A stretch of DNA of 44,758 nucleotides, taken from Mycolicibacterium sp. (GTDB taxonomy: Bacteria > Actinomycetota > Actinomycetes > Mycobacteriales > Mycobacteriaceae). Below the pieces are notes generated by a model. That model saw only the letters and a program-made list of their open reading frames with translations. It did not search any database and was not told the DNA's origin. The stretch spans positions 1 to 44,758 of the forward strand of contig NZ_JAEMSG010000012.1 of the NCBI RefSeq assembly GCF_016462945.1, read 5' to 3'. The position numbers and the translations under genes were made by a program. Position 1 is the first letter of the stretch, and every line of letters begins with the position of its first letter. Below are positions 8,380-17,500 of the stretch, one piece after another.

Positions 8380-9999
8380 TTAGATCTCTCCGGAGTCGAT
8401 CGCTTCCCTGACTTCCTGGGCGTGCGCGACCTGCTTGGCGGAATAGCCGATGAAGAACGCCACACCGCCGACCATCACCGCCACCGCCGCAACCCACAGC
8501 AGGCCATAGGTGTAGCCCTGGTCCAAGGCATGCAACTGCTCGGGGTTCATTCGCTTAACCGGGCCGGTCGTGCCACCCAGATACAGCGTGCGTGACGTGA
8601 TCACGGCCTGGATGACGGCGAGGACGACGGGGCCGCCCAGGTTCTGCAACATGAGGGCGATCGCCGAGACCGGCCCGATCTGGTCGAAACCGACACCGGC
8701 GATGGCGGAGACCGTCAGCGGTACGACGATCGTGCCGATGCCGAAGCCGCCGACCACGATGGGGATCACCAGGTTCGGGAAGTACGGGATGCCGGCGTTC
8801 AGCGTGGAGCCGTAGATCATCGCGCCGAGAACCAGCAGGCCGCCGGCGATCACCAGCACCCGTGGTGGAAAGTGCGACACGAGTTGAGAGGACACTCCCA
8901 GGCCGACACCGAGTGCGATGACGAACGGGATGAAGCCGATCCCGGCCCGCAGTGCGCTGTAGCCCATGATGTCCTGCACGTACAGGCCGATCAGCACGGT
9001 CAGGGTGAACATCACGCCGCCGGCCAGGAAGATCGCGGCGAAGGTGGCTAGCCGGTCGCGGTCGCGGAACAACCGGAACGGCACCACCGGGTTGATCGCG
9101 GTGCGCTCCACGAGGACGAAGGCCCCGGAGGCGGCGGCGGCCGTGACGCCGGACAGCAGGGTCAGCGGCGCCAGCCAGCCGTTCTCCGGACCCTGGGTGA
9201 ACCCGAATACCGCCGCGGTACAGGCCACCGTGGCCAGCAGGGCTCCGGCAGCGTCCAGCTTCATCCGCTCGCGGTGGGTCTCGCGCAGGTTGTTGTATGC
9301 CAGATAAATCATCAACACGCCGATCGGCACATTGACCAGGAAGGCCAGTCGCCAGGACAGCTCAGTCAGCGCGCCACCGACGACCAGACCCAGCACCGAG
9401 CCGATCCCGGTCATGGCCGCGAACACCGCGGTGGCGGCGTTACGGGCCGGGCCCTTGGGGAAGGTGGTGGCCACCAGCGCCAGGCCGGTGGGTGCGGCGA
9501 TCGCGGCGCCCACGCCCTGTAGGAGCCGGGCGACCACCAACGTGGTTTGGTCCCAGGCAATTCCGCACAGTACCGAGGCGATGGTGAACAGTGCGACGCC
9601 GACGATGAACGTCCGCTTGCGCCCGACGGTGTCACCGAGTCGCCCGCCCAGCAGCATCAGGCCGCCGAAGGTGAGCACGTAGGCGGTGATCACCCAGCTC
9701 CGGCCGGCATCCGAGAGACCCAGCTCGTCCTGGATTCTGGGCAACGCCACAATGGCGACGGTCGAGTCCATGGTCGCCAGCAGCTGCATACCGCCGATCG
9801 CGGCGACCGCGGAGATAAAGCGCCGCGAGGGAAACCAGCCCGAAAGGTTGGCGCCCGGTTTAGCGGAGGTAGTCCGTGCCAGCGCCCCCCGCTCGTCGGC
9901 CGGGTCCGGGCGCACCGCGGACGGGCGCGGGGCACTGGCGTTCCGATGGCCGTCGGCGCGGCGGAACGTCGCGCGGTCAGCATCGTCGAGGGCCGTCAT
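8380..9999 (-). CDS. efpA: MFS efflux pump EfpA
   Basis: A 539-residue 14-helix DHA2-family exporter that matches recalled M. tuberculosis EfpA almost throughout, for example MQLLATMDSTVAIVALP, GGRLGDTVGRKRTFIVGVAL and HAQEVREAIDSGEI. EfpA is a plasma-membrane pump linked to drug efflux and proposed to act on lipids. The start ATG is followed by MTALDD, like the known N terminus. It lies 22 bp downstream of cysG on the same strand and may be read through from the cobalamin operon. An AT-rich stretch (10017-10023) could also hold its own promoter. Confidence 0.95.
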   Translation of the reverse strand: MTALDDADRATFRRADGHRNASAPRPSAVRPDPADERGALARTTSAKPGANLSGWFPSRRFISAVAAIGGMQLLATMDSTVAIVALPRIQDELGLSDAGRSWVITAYVLTFGGLMLLGGRLGDTVGRKRTFIVGVALFTIASVLCGIAWDQTTLVVARLLQGVGAAIAAPTGLALVATTFPKGPARNAATAVFAAMTGIGSVLGLVVGGALTELSWRLAFLVNVPIGVLMIYLAYNNLRETHRERMKLDAAGALLATVACTAAVFGFTQGPENGWLAPLTLLSGVTAAAASGAFVLVERTAINPVVPFRLFRDRDRLATFAAIFLAGGVMFTLTVLIGLYVQDIMGYSALRAGIGFIPFVIALGVGLGVSSQLVSHFPPRVLVIAGGLLVLGAMIYGSTLNAGIPYFPNLVIPIVVGGFGIGTIVVPLTVSAIAGVGFDQIGPVSAIALMLQNLGGPVVLAVIQAVITSRTLYLGGTTGPVKRMNPEQLHALDQGYTYGLLWVAAVAVMVGGVAFFIGYSAKQVAHAQEVREAIDSGEI

Positions 10000-10021
10000 A
10001 GCGCCCTACCCTACAGTAATA

Positions 10022-11257
10022 TTAAGAGAACTTTAAAGTCTCGAATCCGGCCACCGGGCCGATCACGATGATCGCGGGGGGGCGAATCCCCTGGTCGCGG
10101 ATTTGTTCCGCCACGTCGTCCAGTGTCGCCCGCACCACCCGCTCGCCCGCCGTGGTGCCGTGTTGGACCACCAGTACCGGTGTTTGCCCAGGTCGGCCGC
10201 CTTTGCGGAGCACGTCGGCGAACAATTCGATGCGCTCGACCGCCATCAGCAGTACCAGGGTCCCGGTCAACTGCGCCAGCGCATTCCAATTGACTAACGA
10301 TTCCGGGTCCTGCGGTGATAAATGCCCGCTGACCACCACAAATTCATGATTCACCGCCCGGTGGGTGACGGGGACGCCGGCCATCGCGGGCACCGCGATG
10401 GCGCTGGTCACGCCCGGCACCACGGTGACCGGGATCCCCGCGGCGGCACAGGCGAGAACCTCCTCATAGCCGCGAGCGAACACGAACGGATCGCCGCCCT
10501 TGAGTCGCACCACGAACTTGCCCGCCCGGGCCCGTTCTATAAGAACCTCATTTATGGATTCCTGTGCCATGGCGCGGCCATAGGGGATCTTGGACGCGTC
10601 GATGACCTCGACGTGTGGTCCGAGTTCGGCGAGCAGTTCCGGTGGCGCAAGCCGGTCGGCCACCACGACGTCGGCGTAGGCCAGCAGTCGGCGTCCCCGC
10701 ACCGTGATCAGCTCGGGATCGCCGGGGCCGCCGCCCACCAGGGCAACGCCGCCGGGCACCACATCGGAGGCTGTGGTGGCGACGATGTCCGGGGCGATGC
10801 GGCCCTGCTGGAACGACTCCCTTATCGCCGATCGCACCGCCGCAGAGCGCCGGTGTTCACCGCCGGCCAGCACCCCCACCAGGAGGCCCTCGTAGTCGAA
10901 GGAGGCGGGCGTCACAGCGGTGCCGTCTCGTCCGGCATCGGCACGGACGCAGAAGATCTGCCGACTCTCGGCCTCGGCCACGACGGCGGCGTTGACCGCC
11001 GGGTCGTCGGTGGCGGCGATCGCGTACCAGGCGCCGTCGAGATCGCCATTGAGGTAATCCCGCAGTGTCAGGGTGATTCCAGGCTGCTGCTCAGCCAGGG
11101 CTTCGACCGCGGGGGTGGCTGCCCGGGCGATGACATGGACATCGGCCCCGTGGGAGATCAGCACCGGCACCCGGCGCTGCGCCACGGTGCCGCCGCCGAT
11201 GATGACGACCTTCTTGCCGGCCAGACGGAGGCCGACGAGGTAGGCGTTCTCGCTCAC
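10022..11257 (-). CDS. cysG: Sirohaem synthase: precorrin-2 dehydrogenase and uroporphyrinogen-III methyltransferase
   Basis: A 411-residue fusion. The N-terminal part (about 1-160) has the NAD-binding GGGTVAQRRVP of precorrin-2 dehydrogenase/ferrochelatase. The C-terminal part (from about 165) is a SUMT methyltransferase with VALVGGGPGDPELITVRG, RLKGGDPFVFARG and GVTSAIAVPAMAGVPVTHR. It makes precorrin-2 from uroporphyrinogen III and then sirohydrochlorin, serving sirohaem and vitamin B12. Translation starts with GTG at 11255-11257, nine bases after the cobB stop, so it is in the cob operon. It corresponds to Rv2847c by recalled order. Confidence 0.95.
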   Translation of the reverse strand: MSENAYLVGLRLAGKKVVIIGGGTVAQRRVPVLISHGADVHVIARAATPAVEALAEQQPGITLTLRDYLNGDLDGAWYAIAATDDPAVNAAVVAEAESRQIFCVRADAGRDGTAVTPASFDYEGLLVGVLAGGEHRRSAAVRSAIRESFQQGRIAPDIVATTASDVVPGGVALVGGGPGDPELITVRGRRLLAYADVVVADRLAPPELLAELGPHVEVIDASKIPYGRAMAQESINEVLIERARAGKFVVRLKGGDPFVFARGYEEVLACAAAGIPVTVVPGVTSAIAVPAMAGVPVTHRAVNHEFVVVSGHLSPQDPESLVNWNALAQLTGTLVLLMAVERIELFADVLRKGGRPGQTPVLVVQHGTTAGERVVRATLDDVAEQIRDQGIRPPAIIVIGPVAGFETLKFS

Positions 11258-11266
11258 CCGGCGAGC

Positions 11267-12628
11267 TTAATGAACAGCCGCGTGCTCGACGAACCGCCGG
11301 ACCGCATCCGGCTGGGCTGCCGGATGGGTGTGCAGATATGACGCATGCACGCCGAATTGCACCGCGCCGTCGCCCGTGGGCTGGTCCGCGGCCCGGCACA
11401 GCAGCCAGGCCGGCTGCACAGGCTCGGCGAATTGCACTGTGGTGCGGTGAAACTCGTGACCGGTCACCCGCCGGCCCTCGGTGTAGAGAGCTGAATCCCC
11501 CGCGGCGACGGCATCGCGGTAGCCCAGGGTCAGCCGCGGAGTGAACGTCGCCGAACCCGCCAGCACGCCGCACATCGGGTGCCCGTCGAGATCTGACATC
11601 AGGTAGGTCAGCCCACCACATTCGGCGTGCACCGGCGCGCGGGCGGCCAACTCACGGATCTGCGCGCGCAGAGCGGTATTGGCCGACAGCTGCTCGGGGT
11701 ACTGCTCGGGAAATCCGCCCGGCAGCACCAGTGCCGCGGTGCGCTCGGGCAGGCTCTCGGTGAGCGGATCGAAGGCCACCACCTCGGCACCGGCGGCGCG
11801 AAGGAGTTCGTCGTACTCGGTGTAGCCGAAGGTGAACGCCTTTCCGGCCGCCACCGCCACCACCGGCCGGCCGACGACCGCCTCCCCCACAGACTGCTCG
11901 GGTGACCACGGCGCACCGGGTACCGCGGCGCCCGCCAGTGCGACGACTGCGGCGAGATCGACGTGCCGGGCCACCAGATCGGTCATCGCCGCCACCGCGG
12001 CGTGCGCCTCGGCCCCGTGTTCGGTGGCGGTCACCAATCCGAGGTGCCGCGACGGCACCGCAAGCTCGTCGTGGCGCGGTACCGCCCCGAGCACCGGAAC
12101 GCCAACCGCCTCGCAGGCCTGTCGCAGCACCTGTTCATGACGCGCCGAACCCACCCGGTTGAGGATCACCCCGCCGATGCGCACCCCGCGCAGAAACGTT
12201 GAAAAGCCATGCAGCACAGCGGCGATGGTCTGACTCTGTCCGCGCACATCGACAACCAGCACCACCGGGGCGCCCAGCAATTCGGCCACCTGCCCGGTGG
12301 AGCCGCGGGCCGGTGAACTGAAATGATCGTCGATGCGACCGTCGAACAGACCCATCACGCCTTCGACCACGGCGATATCCGCGCCGGCCGACCCGTGCCG
12401 GTACAGCGGACCGATCAGATCATCGCCGACCATGACCGAGTCGAGATTGCGGCCCGGCCGACCGGCAGCCAGGGCGTGATAGCCCGGGTCGATGAAGTCG
12501 GGTCCGACCTTGAACGGCGCGACCCGCCGCCCTGCGCGCCGCAGCGCCCCGATCAATCCTGTTGCGATGGTGGTCTTTCCGCTGCCGGAGGCGGGCGCGC
12601 CGATGACAACGGCAGGCGTGCTCACCAC
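11267..12628 (-). CDS. cobB: Hydrogenobyrinic acid a,c-diamide synthase
   Basis: A 453-residue CobB of the CobB/CobQ family. The N-terminal P-loop reads GAPASGSGKTT (about 10-20), and the C-terminal glutamine amidotransferase domain carries AECGG with nucleophile Cys337 and a SYLHTH histidine. It amidates carboxylates a and c of hydrogenobyrinic acid with ATP and glutamine in the aerobic B12 pathway. Two adjacent GTG codons (12626-12628 and 12623-12625) can start it. Both overlap the cobO stop, so the genes are coupled. Confidence 0.94.
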   Translation of the reverse strand: MVSTPAVVIGAPASGSGKTTIATGLIGALRRAGRRVAPFKVGPDFIDPGYHALAAGRPGRNLDSVMVGDDLIGPLYRHGSAGADIAVVEGVMGLFDGRIDDHFSSPARGSTGQVAELLGAPVVLVVDVRGQSQTIAAVLHGFSTFLRGVRIGGVILNRVGSARHEQVLRQACEAVGVPVLGAVPRHDELAVPSRHLGLVTATEHGAEAHAAVAAMTDLVARHVDLAAVVALAGAAVPGAPWSPEQSVGEAVVGRPVVAVAAGKAFTFGYTEYDELLRAAGAEVVAFDPLTESLPERTAALVLPGGFPEQYPEQLSANTALRAQIRELAARAPVHAECGGLTYLMSDLDGHPMCGVLAGSATFTPRLTLGYRDAVAAGDSALYTEGRRVTGHEFHRTTVQFAEPVQPAWLLCRAADQPTGDGAVQFGVHASYLHTHPAAQPDAVRRFVEHAAVH

Positions 12629-13236
12629 TCCAGACCGCGCTGGCCCTTGCGGCCGGCATCCATCGGGTGGGCGATCTTGGTCATCTCGGTCACCATGTCG
12701 GCCACCTCAATCAGTCGCGGTGGGGCGTCGCGTCCGGTGATCACGACGTGCTGGCGACCGGGTCGGGCCAGGAGCGTGTCCACCACTTCCTCGACGTCAA
12801 CCCAGCCCCACGTGAGTGGGTAGGTGAACTCGTCGAGCACGTAGAAGTCATGCCGTTGCTCACTAAGTCTGCGGGCGATCTCGGCCCAGCCGTCGGCGGC
12901 GGCGGCGGCGTGGTCCGCATCCGAACCTGACTTCTTGACCCAGGACCAGCCCGCACCCATTTTGTGCCATTCCACAGCCCCGCCGATTCCCCCCTCGGTA
13001 TGCAATCGTCCGAGTCGCTCGAAGACGGACTCCTCGCCGACCTTCCACTTGGCGCTCTTGACGAACTGGAAGACCCCGATGTCCATACCGGCGTTCCACG
13101 CCCGCAGCGCCATACCGAAGGCCGCCGTCGACTTCCCTTTGCCGACACCGGTGTGCACCGCGAGCACCGCGGCGTTGCGTCGCTGCCGGGTGGTGAGTCC
13201 GTCGTCGGGCACGGTAACTGGTTGGCCCTGTGGCAT
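12622..13236 (-). CDS. cobO: Cob(I)yrinic acid a,c-diamide adenosyltransferase
   Basis: A 204-residue CobO/CobA/BtuR-type enzyme that transfers the adenosyl group of ATP to reduced corrinoids. The P-loop GVGKGKST is at residues 30-37, followed by AFGMALRAWNAGMDIGVFQF and the YVLDEFTYPLTWGW segment typical of the family. The start ATG at 13234-13236 has a strong GGAAGGGG site upstream; the frame is open further upstream but lacks family sequence there. It lies 25 bp after the chelatase gene and overlaps cobB. Confidence 0.95.
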   Translation of the reverse strand: MPQGQPVTVPDDGLTTRQRRNAAVLAVHTGVGKGKSTAAFGMALRAWNAGMDIGVFQFVKSAKWKVGEESVFERLGRLHTEGGIGGAVEWHKMGAGWSWVKKSGSDADHAAAAADGWAEIARRLSEQRHDFYVLDEFTYPLTWGWVDVEEVVDTLLARPGRQHVVITGRDAPPRLIEVADMVTEMTKIAHPMDAGRKGQRGLEW

Positions 13237-13261
13237 CGTCCGCCCCTTCCTGGTCCCGGTC

Positions 13262-15124
13262 TCAGGCAGCCCGGCGCACGGCCTGCGCCAGATAGTCTGC
13301 GCGCAGCTGCTCGAGCCGTAACACCGGTGCACCGAGCTGGTTGGCGAGTTCGGTCGCCAGACCCAACCGGATATAGGACGTTTCACAGTCCACCACCACC
13401 GCAGCGGCACCCTCGGCGGCGAGGCGGCCGGCGGCAATACGACTGCGCCCCAATGGGTCCGGACCTCCGGTGGCCCGGCCGTCGGTGAGCACCACCACCA
13501 GTGCCCGGCGGGTGGCGTCGCGGGCCTGTTCTCGCATCACCACATCGCGCGCCGCCAACAGACCTTCGGCGAGTGGCGTGGTGCCACCGGTATCGAGTCG
13601 GGTCAGTCGCCGGGACGCGGTGTGGGCCGACGTCGTTGGCGGCAGCACCACACGGGCGCCTTCGGCACGGAATGTGATCACGGCGACCTTGTCGCGACGT
13701 TGATACGCGTCACGCAGCAGCGACAGCGCCGCCCCGGTGACCGCGGCCATGCGATCGCGAGCGGCCATCGACCCGGAGGCGTCGACAACGAAGATCACCA
13801 GGTTGCCCTCCCTCCCGATGCGGGCGGCCCGCCGAATGTCCTCAACCTCAGGCCGCAGTGGGCCTGCGACGGCGTGACGCGTCGCGGTGGCGAGCACAGT
13901 CGCGAACAGGTGCACGCCATGACCCTGCTCCGGCGTCAGACTGGCACCCACGGTGGCACCGGCGGAATTACGGGCCGGTGAGCGTCGGCCGATATGGCCG
14001 TCGCCGATACCGGGCACCGTCAGTGTACGGGTGCGGTACGCCGGTGCAGGCGGTGCCGAAGGCCGGGCTGTTGATGACGAGTTCTGTTGAGGGGCAGGGG
14101 TTTCCGTCTGTTCATCAGCCGAGTGTCCGCCGCCCGGCGGGTCCGGATCGGGGTCAGGCTCCGAGCCGGCGTCGGCGGTGGCGGACAGCGCCTCATCGAG
14201 ATCGCCCGGGTCGATTCCGGGATCGTCGAATGGATCGCGCCGCCGGCGATGCGGCAGGGCGAGTTCGGCCGCCACCCTGATGTCCTGTTCGTCGACGGTG
14301 ATTTTCCCCGTCGCTTCGCCCGCCCCGGTATCCGCGCCGCGCCAGGCGGCATGCGCAATCGCGGTGCGGGCCATCACCAGATCGGCACGCATCCCATCGA
14401 CATCGAAGGCTGCGCACAGCGCGGCGATCCGGTTCAACTCGCGGTCGGGCAACTCGACGTCATCCACCCTCGCGCGTGCGGCGGCGATTCTGTCGGCAAG
14501 ATCGCTGTCCAGCGCGCCATATCGGGCGGCGAACCCTGCCGGATCGGCCTCGTAGCCCAGCCGCCGACGGATCACCTCACTGCGGACCGCCACCTCGCGG
14601 GAGGCATGCACATCGACGGCCAGGCCGAACCGGTCGAGCAGTTGCGGACGCAGTTCACCCTCCTCGGGATTCATGGTCCCCACCAGCACGAAACGCGACT
14701 CGTGGGAGTGCGACATCCCGTCACGTTCGATATGCACCCGGCCCATCGCGGCGGCGTCGAGCAGGATGTCGACCAGATGATCGGGCAGCAGATTGACCTC
14801 GTCGACGTAGAGCACGCCGCCATGTGCGCGGGATAGCAGACCGGGCGAGAAGGCGTGCTCGCCGTCGCGGAGCACCTTTTGTAGATCCAGTGATCCGACA
14901 ACCCGGTCCTCGGTGGCGCCGATCGGCAGTTCCACGAGGTTGGCACCCGGGTCTGCCTTGGTGAGCACCGCCGCCAGTGCCCGCACCGCGGTCGATTTCG
15001 CGGTGCCCTTCTCGCCGCGGATCAGCACCCCGCCGATCTCCGGGCGCACCGCGCACAACAGCAGGGCCAGCCGCAGCCGGTCATGTCCGACGATGGCGCT
15101 GAACGGGTAGCCGGGCGGGTTCAC
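13262..15124 (-). CDS. Magnesium/cobalt chelatase-like AAA+ and VWA fusion (Rv2850c-like)
   Basis: A 620-residue protein joining a ChlI/BchI-type AAA+ ATPase to a ChlD-type VWA domain. Walker A is GEKGTAKST (37-45), and the Walker B region is [19 protein letters not shown] Pro/Asp-rich linker follows at about 300-390. The VWA domain has the MIDAS motif DASGS (448-452) and later [10 protein letters not shown] and LTDGRATGG. In B12-producing actinobacteria such proteins are thought to work with CobN in cobalt insertion. Position beside cobO and cobB supports that, although no cobN is in the window. It overlaps the GNAT gene stop by four bases. Confidence 0.9.
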   Translation of the reverse strand: MNPPGYPFSAIVGHDRLRLALLLCAVRPEIGGVLIRGEKGTAKSTAVRALAAVLTKADPGANLVELPIGATEDRVVGSLDLQKVLRDGEHAFSPGLLSRAHGGVLYVDEVNLLPDHLVDILLDAAAMGRVHIERDGMSHSHESRFVLVGTMNPEEGELRPQLLDRFGLAVDVHASREVAVRSEVIRRRLGYEADPAGFAARYGALDSDLADRIAAARARVDDVELPDRELNRIAALCAAFDVDGMRADLVMARTAIAHAAWRGADTGAGEATGKITVDEQDIRVAAELALPHRRRRDPFDDPGIDPGDLDEALSATADAGSEPDPDPDPPGGGHSADEQTETPAPQQNSSSTARPSAPPAPAYRTRTLTVPGIGDGHIGRRSPARNSAGATVGASLTPEQGHGVHLFATVLATATRHAVAGPLRPEVEDIRRAARIGREGNLVIFVVDASGSMAARDRMAAVTGAALSLLRDAYQRRDKVAVITFRAEGARVVLPPTTSAHTASRRLTRLDTGGTTPLAEGLLAARDVVMREQARDATRRALVVVLTDGRATGGPDPLGRSRIAAGRLAAEGAAAVVVDCETSYIRLGLATELANQLGAPVLRLEQLRADYLAQAVRRAA

Positions 15125-15576
15125 GAGCGGTGCCCCCGAACCATCGGAACGTGCGGGATACCGTCCTCGAGGAACTCATCGCCGTCGACGCCGAAGCCGT
15201 GCCTGGTGTACATCTCGATCAGGTAGGTCTGGGCGTTGAGTGCGCATGGATGCTCCCCGACGTCGGCCAGCGCCGCCTGAAGCAGACGGTTGGTGTGCCC
15301 CTGGCCCCGGAGAGCTTGTTTGGTGCAGACCCGGCTGATGCGAAACAGCTTGCCGCCGTTTGGGTTTTCCTCGATCAGACGCAGGATCGAGATTACTTCT
15401 CCGGATGGGTCCTGCAGCCAGAAGTGTCGAGTCTGGGCCTGCAGGTCACGACCGTCGAGTTCCGGGTAGGGACAGGCCTGCTCGACGACGAACACCTCGA
15501 CCCGAAGCTTCAGCAACTCGTAGAGGTTTGCCGCGTCGAGATCCTTTCCCCGGCACCGGCGCAGCGTGAACGTCAC
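15121..15576 (-). CDS. GNAT acetyltransferase, ElaA-like (Rv2851c-like)
   Basis: A 151-residue GNAT-fold protein resembling ElaA, with [25 protein letters not shown] at the N terminus and the acetyl-CoA binding segment [20 protein letters not shown]. The C terminus [20 protein letters not shown] is also typical of the family. The substrate is unknown. Its stop overlaps the start of the chelatase gene (ATGA), so it is probably the first gene of the operon leading into cobO, cobB and cysG. It diverges from the alpha/beta hydrolase at 15707. Confidence 0.88.
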   Translation of the reverse strand: MTFTLRRCRGKDLDAANLYELLKLRVEVFVVEQACPYPELDGRDLQAQTRHFWLQDPSGEVISILRLIEENPNGGKLFRISRVCTKQALRGQGHTNRLLQAALADVGEHPCALNAQTYLIEMYTRHGFGVDGDEFLEDGIPHVPMVRGHRS

Positions 15577-15646
15577 ACCGCTCCCACCGGCTGCGGCATC
15601 GCGGCATCAGACATGGACAAATCCTTCACTACGCTTCTCCGCTCAC

Positions 15647-15665
15647 CCGACGGCCCGGCCGTCGG
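15647..15665. promoter_or_regulatory. Perfect 7-bp hairpin in the GNAT/hydrolase divergent region
   Basis: CCGACGG (15647-15653) pairs perfectly with CCGTCGG (15659-15665) around a five-base loop, 41 bases before the hydrolase start. It could be an operator or a leader hairpin. In such GC-rich DNA a short perfect stem may also arise by chance. Confidence 0.3.
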
Positions 15666-15706
15666 TCGCGGCTGTATCGCTAGGTTATCCCGGTTAAGGT
15701 TGGCCC

Positions 15707-16687
15707 GTGACGGCAGTGCAGCCCGAATGGGTCGATGACGTGCTTGCCGGGTATCGGCAGGCCACCTTGCCCCTGGGTGCCGATCCCGACGGGGAAGGTG
15801 AGCTGTTCGCCACCCTGGTGCGCACAGCAGACTCGACCCCGTCGTCGTCGGTGGTGCTGGCGGTGCACGGCTACACCGACTACTTCTTCAACACCGAACT
15901 GGCGGATCATTTCACCGCCCGGGGTTGGCGGTTCTACGGCCTCGACTCGCACCGGTGCGGGCGCTCCTGGCGAGAGGGTCAGACCCCGCACTTCACCACC
16001 GACCTCGCTCGTTACGACCGTGAGTTGGAGTGGGCGATATCGGTCATCGCCGCGGAGAATCCCACCGCGCGGGTGCTGGTGTGCGGGCACTCGACCGGGG
16101 GCCTGGTGGTGGCACTGTGGCTGGACCGGGTTCGTCAGCGCGGCGATACCGCGGCCATGGGCATTGCGGGTCTGGTGCTCAACAGTCCGTTCCTGGATCT
16201 CAACGGGCCGGCAATCCTGCGCACCAAGGTCACCTCGACGGCAATCGGGGCGGTGTCGAAGGTGCGCAAGACCCGGGTGCTGCGCGGTTCCGGCACCGGC
16301 GGCTATGGCCTGACACTGCATCGGGAGTATCACGGCGAATTCGACTACGACCTGCGATGGAAACCACTCGGGGGCTTCCCGGTAACCGTCGGTTGGATTC
16401 ACGCCATCCGGCGTGGGCAGGCCAAATTGCATCGCGGTCTTGACGTCGGGGTGCCCAATCTCGTTTTGCGCTCCGATCACAGCGTCGCCGAGACCGCCGA
16501 AACCGATATGCTGCAACGCGGCGACGCCGTGCTCGACGTCGCACACATCGCCCGCTGGGCGGGCTGTCTGGGCAACCGGACCACCAGCGTTCCGGTCACA
16601 GACGCCAAACACGACGTGTTTCTGTCGCTTGCCGAACCGCGCGCGGCGGCCTACACCGAACTTGAGCGCTGGCTGTCGACGCTGTAG
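15707..16687 (+). CDS. Alpha/beta hydrolase, monoacylglycerol-lipase-like (Rv2854-like)
   Basis: A 326-residue cytosolic-type hydrolase without a signal peptide. The fold markers are VLAVHGYTDYFFNTELADHF, the nucleophile elbow GHSTGG and the late acidic/histidine part with DAKHDVF. These match serine lipases and lysophospholipases of the Hydrolase_4 type. The start is the GTG at 15707. An alternative in-frame upstream start was not seen. In recalled M. tuberculosis order this is Rv2854, and the mtr gene (mycothione reductase) that should follow is missing here. The natural substrate is unknown. Confidence 0.87.
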   Translation: MTAVQPEWVDDVLAGYRQATLPLGADPDGEGELFATLVRTADSTPSSSVVLAVHGYTDYFFNTELADHFTARGWRFYGLDSHRCGRSWREGQTPHFTTDLARYDRELEWAISVIAAENPTARVLVCGHSTGGLVVALWLDRVRQRGDTAAMGIAGLVLNSPFLDLNGPAILRTKVTSTAIGAVSKVRKTRVLRGSGTGGYGLTLHREYHGEFDYDLRWKPLGGFPVTVGWIHAIRRGQAKLHRGLDVGVPNLVLRSDHSVAETAETDMLQRGDAVLDVAHIARWAGCLGNRTTSVPVTDAKHDVFLSLAEPRAAAYTELERWLSTL

Positions 16688-16813
16688 GCGGGCGGGTTTC
16701 GGTGGCCGGGTCGACACCTCAGCCGCTGGCACGGCATCAGATTGCCTCTTGACTTCAGATGGGCCGGTGGTGCAAGGTCCAGTTCGTTCCCTTTACTGAG
16801 AGGCAATACGGCA

Positions 16814-17443
16814 ATGAGGAAGTCCCTGCTAATTCCTGCAACCGGTGTGGCTGCCCTGCTCGTGAGCACGACGCTCGCAGGCTGCAGTTCGGGAGCCAAA
16901 ACCGCGTCAAGCAGTTCGACCGCCAGCTCCACCTCGGCGTCGGCCTCAAGCACCTCATCCGCGGCGAGCACAGCCGCCGAATCAACCGACACCGCCCATT
17001 ACGCGGACGTCACACTGCCCGAATTGCCGGGATGGTCCGACGACCCGGATGTGGAATGGGAGGAGGGCAACGAGTTTTACCATGTGGCGGCGCTGAAATA
17101 CGGCGAAACTCCCACCTCCATTCAGGTTCTGATCGCCAGGGCGGATAAGCCCGGTGAGGACCCGCTTCTAGCCGCGCAGCAGATCGCTGGGCAACTTCCT
17201 ACCGGCTGCGAGCCCAATGGTGATCCCGCCCCGGCGACCATGAGCGGATTCAACGGTTTCCTCAATGTCTTCAAGTGCAACAACGGAACGACGGCGACAT
17301 TCCAGGAGGCCTTCGGCATCCAAGACACCGCTGCCGCCCCGGCATCGGTGGTGCTGCTCCTGGGCGTCAGCAGCATCGATCAGATGACCAAGATGACCGA
17401 GACGCTGGACCTCATCACAAGCAAGGGGACCATCGTCCCCTGA
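16814..17443 (+). CDS. Secreted lipoprotein, LpqN/LpqT-like
   Basis: A 209-residue lipoprotein. From the ATG at 16814 (GAGAGG 11 bases upstream) it has a basic start MRKSLL, a hydrophobic core and the lipobox LAGC with Cys24. A Ser/Thr/Ala-rich linker runs to about residue 62. The mature domain has VTLPELPGWSDDPDVEWEEG and FNGFLNVFKCNNG, resembling the LpqN/LpqT family of mycobacterial lipoproteins. Two cysteines (in TGCEPN and FKCNNG) could form a disulphide. An upstream in-frame ATG at 16742 would hide the signal peptide and was rejected. Function is unknown; it is convergent with nicT. Confidence 0.82.
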   Translation: MRKSLLIPATGVAALLVSTTLAGCSSGAKTASSSSTASSTSASASSTSSAASTAAESTDTAHYADVTLPELPGWSDDPDVEWEEGNEFYHVAALKYGETPTSIQVLIARADKPGEDPLLAAQQIAGQLPTGCEPNGDPAPATMSGFNGFLNVFKCNNGTTATFQEAFGIQDTAAAPASVVLLLGVSSIDQMTKMTETLDLITSKGTIVP

Positions 17444-17500
17444 TGTCGCGTTCCTGAGTCCGGCCCCCGACGGCGCTCCGGCGCCTAGTCTCGCGACATC
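17442..17500. terminator. Hairpin between convergent lipoprotein gene and nicT
   Basis: GATGTCGCG (17442-17450) and CGCGACATC (17492-17500) form a perfect nine-base stem around a GC-rich loop that can pair further. Each arm touches the stop codon of one flanking gene. No U-tract is present. A bidirectional terminator is likely. Confidence 0.65.

Noticed and set aside
10322-11341. A 339-codon plus-strand frame opposite cysG
   Set aside because: The frame lies opposite two conserved cob genes and shows no domain.
15680-16732. A 350-codon minus-strand frame opposite the alpha/beta hydrolase
   Set aside because: The plus-strand frame has GHSTGG and a full hydrolase fold; the opposite frame has none.
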